5,266 nt of DNA, taken from JAABTH01 sp964492615. Lineage in GTDB: Bacteria > Bacillota > Dethiobacteria > DTU022. The stretch lies in contig CAZBKZ010000078.1 of the NCBI GenBank assembly GCA_964492615.1, positions 1 through 5,266 of the forward strand, given 5' to 3'. Both the position numbers and the translations under genes were made by a program. The notes beneath the pieces were generated by a model. It searched no databases. It saw nothing but the letters and a program-made list of their open reading frames with translations, and was not told where the DNA came from. Positions 1 to 5,266 of the stretch are shown here, one piece after another; positions within the stretch are counted from its first letter, which is position 1; every line of letters begins with the position of its first letter.

Positions 1-4
1 ATGT

Positions 5-81
5 CGGGGCGTGGCGCAGCTTGGTAGCGCGCTTGACTGGGGGTCAAGAGGTCGCTGGTTCAAATCCAGTCGCTCCGACCA
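5..81 (+). tRNA. tRNA-Pro (anticodon GGG), CCA end encoded
   Basis: All arms fold by eye. The acceptor stem pairs 5-11 with 71-77 (one G-U), followed by discriminator A78 and encoded CCA at 79-81. The D stem pairs 14-17 with 27-30, with GG in the loop. The anticodon stem pairs 32-36 with 44-48 around the 7-nt loop CTGGGGG, which puts anticodon GGG at 39-41. The T stem pairs 54-58 with 66-70 around loop TTCAAAT. The GGG anticodon reads proline codons CCC and CCU. The window opens only 4 nt before the gene, so its promoter and any upstream tRNA neighbours are not visible. No terminator hairpin follows it before the next gene. Confidence 0.97.
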
Positions 82-100
82 TTTTATTCACTATATACAG

Positions 101-108
101 GGAGGAGG
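101..108 (+). promoter_or_regulatory. Strong Shine-Dalgarno sequence, oddly far from the first ATG
   Basis: GGAGGAGG is an excellent match to the 16S rRNA tail, but it ends 27 nt before the first in-frame ATG (136), well beyond normal SD spacing. In the same reading frame an ATT codon at 118-120 sits 9 nt after the SD, at ideal spacing, and the frame from there to the ATG has no stop. Either translation starts at a rare ATT codon, adding six residues (M/I-R-D-K-E-T), or the SD serves the ATG at 136 through some other arrangement. No in-frame ATG, GTG or TTG lies between them. The region just before the ATG has only a weak GAG-type match. Confidence 0.6.
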
Positions 109-135
109 TGCGTTACTATTAGAGATAAAGAGACA

Positions 136-795
136 ATGAAAGCAAAGAAAGATAAATCGCTACCTGCTAAAAGAAGGATATTTATCGCAATTTCGGCAAC
201 TTTGCTGGTTTTGGTTCTGTTTTCACTTCCTGCATTTGCCGCTATGTACCGTTATACCGGTACATATTTTAAATATATAGGCGATGCATTTCACCAGAAA
301 GTAGTCGACTTTGATGGTGGACAGGCTGGCTTTCAAGTCAGTGGAGAAGGAACCATATCAGGGAGCCATGAGGTAACCACTGTAAAATATGAAGGAAGCC
401 CGGCCGATTCTGTCTATAACATATCAGCAGCTAACCTTTCACTTTACCTCTATGGAACTACTGCCCCGAATGCACCTGATAACAACAAGGTCAAGATGAT
501 CAGCGGTTTAACAGTCGATATCGCTGCAAAGACCGATGTTGTAACAGGGGTGGAAATGGACCAGGGTGAAAGCGGTTATATCAGACAGACTGTCTCAACC
601 AGCAGCACCAGTGACGGGGATTACCTGAAAATTAACAACAGTTTCGGTAATACAGGTGGTACCACAAAGAGAAATCTGGAAGTAGACGGCTTCGTAAGCG
701 ATACCATGCATGTTGAAGGTTACGCTGAAGTCTGGGAAACCACAACTGTCAGGGATGGCAGTGCCAGATCCGGCTGGTGGAAAACACTACCATAA
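136..795 (+). CDS. Secreted protein of unknown function with Sec signal peptide
   Basis: I do not recognise this 219-residue protein. It begins with a Lys/Arg-rich segment (residues 2-14), then a hydrophobic stretch (about 15-31) ending in Ala-Phe-Ala (33-35), a classic signal peptidase I site. The mature protein of roughly 184 residues would therefore be exported. The mature part is rich in Gly, Ser, Thr, Val and Tyr with alternating patterns that suggest beta strands, and it ends in Trp-Trp-Lys-Thr-Leu-Pro. The whole protein has no cysteine, no lipobox, no second membrane segment, and no LPxTG or S-layer anchor, so it is probably released or loosely wall-associated. The start is uncertain: the good SD at 101-108 favours an in-frame ATT at 118, whereas 136 is the first ATG. 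It lies 54 nt after tRNA-Pro with no terminator or convincing promoter between, so it may be read from the tRNA transcript. A strong terminator follows directly, which supports a real gene. Confidence 0.78.
   Translation: MKAKKDKSLPAKRRIFIAISATLLVLVLFSLPAFAAMYRYTGTYFKYIGDAFHQKVVDFDGGQAGFQVSGEGTISGSHEVTTVKYEGSPADSVYNISAANLSLYLYGTTAPNAPDNNKVKMISGLTVDIAAKTDVVTGVEMDQGESGYIRQTVSTSSTSDGDYLKINNSFGNTGGTTKRNLEVDGFVSDTMHVEGYAEVWETTTVRDGSARSGWWKTLP
243..266. repeat. Perfect 9-bp inverted repeat inside the secreted-protein gene
   Basis: TATGTACCG (243-251) is followed after 6 nt by its exact reverse complement CGGTACATA (258-266). It lies in the coding sequence just after the predicted signal peptidase site and encodes the start of the mature protein (Met-Tyr-Arg-Tyr-Thr-Gly-Thr-Tyr region). 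In RNA it would form a stable small hairpin with a 6-nt loop. There is no U-tract of terminator type right after it. It could also be a chance product of repeated Tyr and Thr codons. Confidence 0.5.
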
Positions 796-816
796 TTTAT
801 GCAAATAGCAATCGAC

Positions 817-853
817 AAGGGTTCGGGAATTGAAATTCCTGAACCCTTTTTTT
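817..853 (+). terminator. Intrinsic terminator of the secreted-protein gene
   Basis: A GC-rich arm starting GGGTTCGGGAAT (819-830) pairs with ATTCCTGAACCC (835-846), with one G-U pair and a tight loop of about four bases. Seven T follow at 847-853, and A817-A818 can pair into the T-run. It begins about 20 nt after the stop codon of the secreted-protein gene. The final two T are shared with the -35 box of the next promoter. Confidence 0.93.
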
Positions 854-880
854 GACATTAGGTAGCCTAACAATTATACT
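852..880 (+). promoter_or_regulatory. Sigma-A/sigma-70 type promoter for the aminomutase gene
   Basis: The -35 box TTGACA (852-857) is a perfect consensus, and the -10 box TATACT (875-880) matches five of six positions. The spacer is exactly 17 nt (858-874). Transcription would start near 887, giving an AT-rich leader of about 43 nt before the ATG at 930. The promoter lies immediately after the upstream terminator, which fits an independently transcribed gene. A box this close to consensus implies strong basal activity unless a regulator intervenes. Confidence 0.85.
858..870. promoter_or_regulatory. Palindrome in the promoter spacer, possible operator
   Basis: TTAGG (858-862), three bases, then CCTAA (866-870) form a perfect 5-bp dyad. 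It begins right after the -35 box and fills 13 of the 17 spacer bases, where a bound protein would block RNA polymerase. TTAGG/CCTAA half-sites recall DtxR/IdeR-type iron boxes, but the arrangement here is shorter than that 19-bp consensus, so the resemblance is only suggestive. No regulator gene is in the window. A dyad this short in AT-rich DNA may also be coincidence. Confidence 0.4.
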
Positions 881-929
881 ATATATATAAAATTAATAAT
901 AAATGCTGTTATGGAGGTAAAGATAACGT

Positions 930-2168
930 ATGAAAGACGAGCAACCGCATAATAATAAAAGAGATAAGGCAATTGAACGTGCTGCTATCCTGAAAGGAAG
1001 AATTGAAGATTACAGGGAAGCGCTGAAAGATATTCAGACAGGTTTTAATCAGTGGGAACGTATCCTTGAGAATCAGAAAAGAATAAAGAACTTTTTTAAA
1101 GCAAGCGATGAGGAATGGGAAAACTGGCACTGGCAGTTGAAAAACAGGGTAAAGAACAGTGCTGTTTTAAAAGAGCTCTTACCAATATCCAGGCAGGAAA
1201 TTGAGGAAATAGATAAAACCGGATCAAGGTATCGCTGGGCAGTATCGCCATATTATCTGAGCCTGATTGATCCTGATAATCTGCATGATCCGGTTAAACT
1301 GCAATCTATTCCCCAGATTCAGGAGTACGTAGACCATGGTGGTTACGATGATCCGATGGGAGAAGAGTTTACCTCGCCTACACCGGCCGTTACCAGGCGC
1401 TATGCCGACCGTTTAATTATAAAAGTAACCAACCAGTGTGCTATGTACTGTCGCCACTGCCAAAGGCGCAGGGCTATCGGTGAAAAAGATCTTTCCACCC
1501 CAAAAGAAGAACTGCAGGCTGCAATAGATTATGTCCGCCAAAATGAGGAGATACGCGATGTATTACTGACTGGCGGAGACGGTTTTATGCTGGATAATCA
1601 AACGATTGACTGGTTGCTTACCGAACTCGATCAGATTCCTCACGTGGAAATAAAACGTTTTGGCACCAGAACACTGGTTACTATGCCCCAGAGGGTTGAT
1701 GACGAACTCTGCCGCATTCTTTCAGATCATATGCCTGTTTATGTCAATACGCATTTCAACCATCCCCTGGAAGTTACCCCGCGTTCAAGGGAAGCATGTT
1801 TTAAACTGGCCAGGGCAGGGGTAAGCCTGGGTAACCAGGCCGTGTTATTAAAAGGTGTTAACAACGATCCTTTCGTTATGCGTAAGCTTAACCAGGATCT
1901 TCTGCAGATGATGGTCAGACCATATTATATTTTCCATGCCAAGGCTGTAAAAGGTACTGCTCATTTCCGGACTAAGGTGGAAGAAGGAATCGAGATTATG
2001 GAAAAACTGCGGGGATATACTTCCGGGCTGGCAATTCCCACCTACGTGGTTAATGCCCCGCTGGGACAGGGTAAAACACCCATGCTCCCCGAGTACCTGG
2101 TCAGCAGTGGTGAAGACTACATAATGATCAGAACCTGGGAAAACAAAGTTCTGCGTTACGACAATTAG
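930..2168 (+). CDS. eam: Glutamate 2,3-aminomutase (radical SAM, PLP-dependent)
   Basis: The enzyme probably interconverts L-glutamate and beta-glutamate in the cytoplasm, using a [4Fe-4S] cluster, S-adenosylmethionine and pyridoxal phosphate. The 412-residue chain has a charged helical N-terminus (about 11-57), the KamA-type Trp-rich segment (63-69), and the cluster motif Cys170-x3-Cys174-x2-Cys177 followed by Arg179-181. GGD lies at 215-217, and the PLP lysine is Lys382 in the Gly-Gln-Gly-Lys-Thr segment. Compared with remembered Clostridium subterminale lysine 2,3-aminomutase, numbering is offset by a constant 45 from the cluster to the PLP lysine, so the alignment needs no gaps. The aspartates that bind the lysine side chain there (293, 330) are Lys338 and Asn375 here, the pair reported for the Clostridioides difficile glutamate enzyme. 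The C-terminal zinc cysteines and Cys268 (here Asp313) are absent. GGAGGT at 913-918 is the ribosome site. No ablB-type beta-lysine acetyltransferase is adjacent. Family certainty is very high; the glutamate assignment is strong inference. Confidence 0.93.
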   Translation: MKDEQPHNNKRDKAIERAAILKGRIEDYREALKDIQTGFNQWERILENQKRIKNFFKASDEEWENWHWQLKNRVKNSAVLKELLPISRQEIEEIDKTGSRYRWAVSPYYLSLIDPDNLHDPVKLQSIPQIQEYVDHGGYDDPMGEEFTSPTPAVTRRYADRLIIKVTNQCAMYCRHCQRRRAIGEKDLSTPKEELQAAIDYVRQNEEIRDVLLTGGDGFMLDNQTIDWLLTELDQIPHVEIKRFGTRTLVTMPQRVDDELCRILSDHMPVYVNTHFNHPLEVTPRSREACFKLARAGVSLGNQAVLLKGVNNDPFVMRKLNQDLLQMMVRPYYIFHAKAVKGTAHFRTKVEEGIEIMEKLRGYTSGLAIPTYVVNAPLGQGKTPMLPEYLVSSGEDYIMIRTWENKVLRYDN

Positions 2169-2181
2169 TATATTATGGAAT

Positions 2182-2214
2182 AAAAAAAAGGAGTCGTGAA
2201 GACTCCTTTTTTTT
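2182..2214. terminator. Bidirectional intrinsic terminator between convergent genes
   Basis: GGAGTC (2190-2195) and GACTCC (2201-2206) form a 6-bp stem around a 5-nt loop. Eight A (2182-2189) lie on one side and eight T (2207-2214) on the other, so either strand reads as a GC stem followed by a U-tract. It starts 13 nt after the aminomutase stop codon and lies 16 nt beyond the stop codon of the minus-strand DRTGG gene, so it can end both transcripts. Confidence 0.93.
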
Positions 2215-2230
2215 GTCCTTTTTTAGCAGC

Positions 2231-3100
2231 TTACTTCTTAATTTGCTTCAGTATTTTTTTCATATCAACATATTTATCCATGGTTGACTCAACTAGATCA
2301 ATGGCAACCTTATTTTGTGGATGTATACTGCGGTAAACACTGTGCAGGTTTTCAAGTGTAGTAAAGGTATCTTCGTAAACCAGTATGACAGGTACGCCTT
2401 TTTCTTCAGCTCTTGATAAAACCTGGACGTCGGGGTAAAATCCTCCGGTTAAGATAATAACCGATGTACTGGTTTCAAGTGCGGTTAAGGCCATATTTGT
2501 CCGGTCACCACCGGTTACAACTGCCTTGTTCGGAGCTTTACGCATGTATGAAAGTGCACTGTCTATGGTCATTGTTCCGACAACCACTTCTTCAACAATG
2601 CGATCCATGTGATCAGCGCCGGCCAGGACTTCACCATTTAATACGTCGAAAAACTCTTCAACAGAGGGTGAAGATATTTCCAACTGACGGGGGATGATAC
2701 CGAGAACCGGGTAACCTTTTTCTTCAACCAGAGGTTTGTATATACTGCTGGTTTTGTTTACCTGCAGGGGAGATACATTATTGAAAATAGCCCCAATCCC
2801 GGGTAACTTTTTCTCTGCCCACAGGTCCAGGTAAAGGAGATTCTGATCAAGATCAAAATCGTCATCAGCCCTTATTATCGGCAGTATTGATGCCCCGAAT
2901 ATNNNNNNNNNNNNNNNNNNNNNNNNNNNNNNNNNNNNNNNNNNNNNNNNNNNNNNNNNNNNNNNNNNNNNNNNNNNNNNNNNNNNNNNNNNNNNNNNNN
3001 NNGATACCTTTAACCCTTCATTACGTAGTTTTATCGCTAATCCGAGTGCCGTCGCGGTTTTTCCACCGCCTGCTTTTCCAGTTAAATAAATCGCTTTCAT
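2231..3100 (-). CDS. P-loop/DRTGG-domain protein (phosphotransacetylase N-domain family), interrupted by assembly gap
   Basis: This is a cytoplasmic protein of the BioD/CobQ-like P-loop fold plus a DRTGG domain. The same arrangement occurs at the N-terminus of long phosphotransacetylases but without their catalytic domain, which is absent here too. The Walker A motif is Gly-Lys-Ala-Gly-Gly-Gly-Lys-Thr at residues 8-15. After the gap come the Ile-Arg-Ala-Asp-Asp-Asp segment (76-81) and a segment with the core pattern of this fold (Gly-Ile-Gly-Ala-Ile-Phe-Asn-Asn, 101-108). The DRTGG domain follows, with GGDRT at 197-201 and LTGG at 217-220. Residues 33-66 are unknown because of 100 N. The reading frame happens to be kept, but 289 residues is short for a family of roughly 350, so the real gap is probably larger. 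AGAGG (3111-3115) lies 10 nt before the ATG. It follows the acetyl-CoA synthetase gene by 30 nt, so the two are probably one operon. The exact function is unknown; a regulatory or accessory role in acetyl-CoA/acetate metabolism is inferred. Confidence 0.88.
   Translation of the reverse strand: MKAIYLTGKAGGGKTATALGLAIKLRNEGLKVXXXXXXXXXXXXXXXXXXXXXXXXXXXXXXXXXXIFGASILPIIRADDDFDLDQNLLYLDLWAEKKLPGIGAIFNNVSPLQVNKTSSIYKPLVEEKGYPVLGIIPRQLEISSPSVEEFFDVLNGEVLAGADHMDRIVEEVVVGTMTIDSALSYMRKAPNKAVVTGGDRTNMALTALETSTSVIILTGGFYPDVQVLSRAEEKGVPVILVYEDTFTTLENLHSVYRSIHPQNKVAIDLVESTMDKYVDMKKILKQIKK
2903..3002. other. Assembly gap of 100 N
   Basis: Exactly 100 unknown bases lie inside the DRTGG-protein gene. A round 100 is a common placeholder for a scaffold join of unknown length, so distances across it and the length of the encoded protein should not be trusted. 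The flanking pieces read as the two ends of one gene in the same strand and order, so the join itself looks correct. Confidence 0.97.
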
Positions 3101-3130
3101 CTTACATTCACCTCTCAGAATCGGTTTAAT

Positions 3131-5248
3131 TTATTTTACTTTCTTTTCAATTGTTATTTTAATGTCAAGAGCGGTCGCGCCCCTGGTATGAACCCTGACC
3201 GGGTTAATATCCATTTCAGTAATCTCGCAGAAATCGGTTACCAGTCGAGCAGTTCTCAGGATTGCATCGACAAGAGCGTCCATATCGGCAGGTTTTTTGC
3301 CGCGATAACCTTTCAGCATCTTATAAGCTTTAGTTTCCGTAATCATTTTTTTAGCTTCCTGAACATTGTTCAGGGACGAAGCAAGCCTGAAAGTAACATC
3401 TTCCATAAGGTTGACGTAAATACCTCCCAGGCCGAAAACTACCAGGGGGCCAAATTGTATATCCTTAGACATGCCGATGATTACTTCAACACCCTCGTCT
3501 ATCATGTTTTGTACTTCTATACCGTGAATGGGCGCATCGGGCATGAAGTGGGTGACTCTTTCCATGATACGGCGGTAAGCTTTTCGGGCTTCACTTTCAG
3601 AGTGTATACCGAGCTTAACCCCACCTACATCGGTTTTGTGAGCTATTCGTGGTGAAGATATCTTCATAGCCACCGGATAGCCAACCTCACTGGCAAATTC
3701 AGCTGCTTCATCTTCTGAAGTGGCCAGCAGGCTGCGGCTGGCGGGTATTCCATATGCAGCCATAACCTCGGCTGCTTCATGACCGAGCAGCACTACTCTT
3801 TTCTCGGCAAATACTTTGTCAAGAATCTTGCGTACTTTATCCTTGTCTATACCGTCAAGGGTAAGTTTTTCAGCCTGCGGTTTAGGTTCAGTATACTTTG
3901 AATAACGGACCATTCCCTTAATTGCCCTGACTGATGATTCGGGGAAGGTGAAATCCGGTATGCCGTTATCGGTCAGGTATTTTTTCCCCTCAGCCAGTGT
4001 TTTGCCGCCCATGTAAACGGACATGATCGGTTTATTACTGTATTTTTTGCTTAATTCGACAATTGTTTTGGCTGTTTTTTCGGGTTCGGTTAAAGCTGCC
4101 GGACAGAGGAGAACGAGAACGCTGTCTACATTATCATCCTGTAATACTGTTTCAAGCGCAAACTCGTAGCGATCATTCCTTGCATCACCAATAATATCGA
4201 CAGGATTATAAATGCTTGCTTCAACAGGAAGGTTTTCACGTAGTTTATCAGTTGTTTCCTTTTCAAAACGGGCCATTCTCAGTTTACGTTTTTCAACGGC
4301 ATCAGTGGTAAGAATAGCCGGCCCACCGGAGTTGGTAACAATCGCTACTCTTGAATCACGGGGCAGGGGTTGAGTTGAGAAGGCTCGGGCCAGGTCGAAT
4401 AATTCGTTCATGGTGGCAGCGCGCAGAACGCCACTTTGCCGGAATGCTGCCTCGTAGGCACGATCACTGCCGGCCAGAGCCCCGGTATGGGAAGAGGCGG
4501 CCTGTGCCCCGGCATTGCTGGTGCCTGATTTTAAAACGATAACCGGTTTTTTCTTACTTGCTTCTGAACATACATCAATGAAGCGTTTACCGTCGGTTAC
4601 ATCTTCGATGTAGCAGAGGATAACAGCAGTTTCAGGGTCGTTGGCGCAGCTTTCAATAAAATCAATTTCATCCAAATCAGCCTTGTTTCCCAGGCTGATG
4701 AAACTGGAGAAACCAACCCCCATGTCATAACTCCAATCGACAATTGAAACAAGCATGGCGCCACTCTGGGAAATGAAGGCTACCTTACCCTGGTCGGGGT
4801 GCCCTTTGGCGAAGGAGGCATTAATCGGTGTGTGGGTATTGAGAATCCCGACGCAGTTAGGACCGACCATGCGCATGTTATACTTGCGGCAGATTTTGAC
4901 CAGTTCCTTTTCTTTCTTCAGGCCTTCCTTGCCGATTTCCTTAAAACCGGCTGTAATGACAATCAAGCCCTTTACACCCAGTTCTCCGCATTCTTCGGCG
5001 ACGGAAAGAACGTGGGCGGAAGGTACGCATATCACCGCAAGATCGATAGGCTTACCGATATCCTTAACAGAACTGTAACTTTTAAGGCCGGAGATTTCAT
5101 CTTCCTTGGGGTTAACCGGGAATATTTCTCCCTTGTAACCACTCTTGATTACATTTTCCAGGATAGCGTGACCAATTTTTTGCGGCGATCGCGATGCTCC
5201 AACTACGGCAACATGTGCCGGTTTGATTAGATAGTTTAAATCATTCAT
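3131..5248 (-). CDS. acd: Acetate--CoA ligase (ADP-forming), fused alpha-beta subunits
   Basis: This cytoplasmic enzyme converts acetyl-CoA (perhaps other acyl-CoAs), ADP and phosphate into acetate, ATP and CoA, a substrate-level phosphorylation step. The 705 residues carry alpha and beta parts in one chain. The alpha part has a CoA-binding Rossmann domain (GAS at 17-19, VGPN at 128-131) and a succinyl-CoA-ligase-like domain with the phosphorylated His254 in Ser-Ser-His-Thr-Gly. Glu215 lies in the conserved Tyr-Ile-Glu-Asp segment, and a third domain begins at about 298 (TNSGGP 305-310, NPVD 348-351). After a linker (about 450-480) comes the ATP-grasp beta part, with His537 in the Ala-His-Lys-Thr segment, the glycine-rich FGLGG (605-609) and metal-binding Asp680/Asn682 in EMDINPV. 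There is no C-terminal GNAT domain, which argues against a Pat-type protein acetyltransferase. AAAGGGA lies about 9 nt before the ATG. The promoter is outside the window. The downstream DRTGG gene starts 30 nt later. Acyl substrate range cannot be read from sequence. Confidence 0.94.
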   Translation of the reverse strand: MNDLNYLIKPAHVAVVGASRSPQKIGHAILENVIKSGYKGEIFPVNPKEDEISGLKSYSSVKDIGKPIDLAVICVPSAHVLSVAEECGELGVKGLIVITAGFKEIGKEGLKKEKELVKICRKYNMRMVGPNCVGILNTHTPINASFAKGHPDQGKVAFISQSGAMLVSIVDWSYDMGVGFSSFISLGNKADLDEIDFIESCANDPETAVILCYIEDVTDGKRFIDVCSEASKKKPVIVLKSGTSNAGAQAASSHTGALAGSDRAYEAAFRQSGVLRAATMNELFDLARAFSTQPLPRDSRVAIVTNSGGPAILTTDAVEKRKLRMARFEKETTDKLRENLPVEASIYNPVDIIGDARNDRYEFALETVLQDDNVDSVLVLLCPAALTEPEKTAKTIVELSKKYSNKPIMSVYMGGKTLAEGKKYLTDNGIPDFTFPESSVRAIKGMVRYSKYTEPKPQAEKLTLDGIDKDKVRKILDKVFAEKRVVLLGHEAAEVMAAYGIPASRSLLATSEDEAAEFASEVGYPVAMKISSPRIAHKTDVGGVKLGIHSESEARKAYRRIMERVTHFMPDAPIHGIEVQNMIDEGVEVIIGMSKDIQFGPLVVFGLGGIYVNLMEDVTFRLASSLNNVQEAKKMITETKAYKMLKGYRGKKPADMDALVDAILRTARLVTDFCEITEMDINPVRVHTRGATALDIKITIEKKVK

Positions 5249-5266
5249 TGCAACAATCCCTTTCTT

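Noticed and set aside
1..81. tRNA-Pro 3' end as an attachment site of an integrated element
   Set aside because: No integrase gene and no direct repeat of the tRNA end are visible downstream in the window.
92..97. TATATA as a -10 box for the secreted-protein gene
   Set aside because: There is no acceptable -35 at 16-18 nt spacing (that position is inside the tRNA T arm), and transcription would begin within the SD.
911..952. 13-codon leader frame starting at the ATG inside the aminomutase SD and overlapping its start
   Set aside because: Its start codon overlaps the Shine-Dalgarno sequence, it has no ribosome site of its own, and it shows no attenuator-like codon run.
909..1130. Minus-strand 73-codon reading frame opposite the aminomutase
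   Set aside because: It is antisense to a clear conserved gene and has no recognisable domain, so it is a shadow frame.
930..2168. Lysine 2,3-aminomutase (KamA/AblA) as the product
   Set aside because: The family is right, but both lysine-binding aspartates are replaced (Lys338, Asn375), and no ablB or lysine fermentation gene is nearby.
2464..3129. Plus-strand frames opposite the DRTGG gene, one running through the N gap
   Set aside because: They are antisense to the conserved P-loop/DRTGG frame, and the second is extended only because unknown bases contain no stop.
5183..5194. GCGATCGC octamer, reminiscent of the cyanobacterial HIP1 repeat
   Set aside because: It occurs only once, inside a conserved coding region, so it is not a repeat family here.
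3188..5230. Several plus-strand frames of 63-155 codons opposite the acetyl-CoA synthetase
   Set aside because: They lie antisense to a full-length conserved enzyme, overlap each other, and their translations look like reverse-frame artefacts.
3131..5248. Pat-type protein lysine acetyltransferase
   Set aside because: Pat proteins carry a GNAT domain besides the acyl-CoA synthetase-like part. This chain ends right after the ATP-grasp domain, and its catalytic His254 is intact.

Overview
The window looks like an ordinary chromosomal segment from an anaerobic, probably Clostridia-like member of the Bacillota. This is inferred from strong AGGAGG-type ribosome binding sites, a near-consensus sigma-A type promoter, moderate-to-low GC with AT-rich intergenic DNA, a glutamate 2,3-aminomutase of the kind known from Clostridioides, and an ADP-forming acetyl-CoA synthetase. 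The genus cannot be told from this sequence. One run of exactly 100 N (2903-3002) marks an assembly gap inside a gene.

Layout. Plus strand: a complete tRNA-Pro(GGG) with encoded CCA (5-81), then 54 nt later a small Sec-exported protein of unknown function (136-795), closed by a strong intrinsic terminator (817-853). The U-tract of that terminator runs directly into a near-consensus promoter (852-880), whose spacer holds a small palindrome. This promoter drives a 412-residue radical SAM/PLP aminomutase (930-2168). A bidirectional hairpin (2182-2214) separates it from a convergent minus-strand pair: a one-chain ADP-forming acetyl-CoA synthetase (3131-5248, transcribed first) followed 30 nt later by a P-loop/DRTGG protein (2231-3100) that contains the gap.

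How the genes work together. The aminomutase belongs to the lysine 2,3-aminomutase family, but the two aspartates that bind the lysine side chain are replaced by Lys338 and Asn375. That is the signature of glutamate 2,3-aminomutase, so the likely product is beta-glutamate, a compatible solute. The acetyl-CoA synthetase conserves energy by turning acetyl-CoA, ADP and phosphate into acetate and ATP. The DRTGG protein resembles the non-catalytic N-terminal part of long phosphotransacetylases and probably serves or regulates the same acetyl-CoA/acetate step. Nothing ties the two halves of the window into one pathway; they converge on a shared terminator.

No mobile element, CRISPR array, phage gene or defence system is visible. 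The points most worth checking are the aminomutase's substrate, the palindrome inside its promoter, the unusual start region of the secreted protein, and the true size of the N gap.
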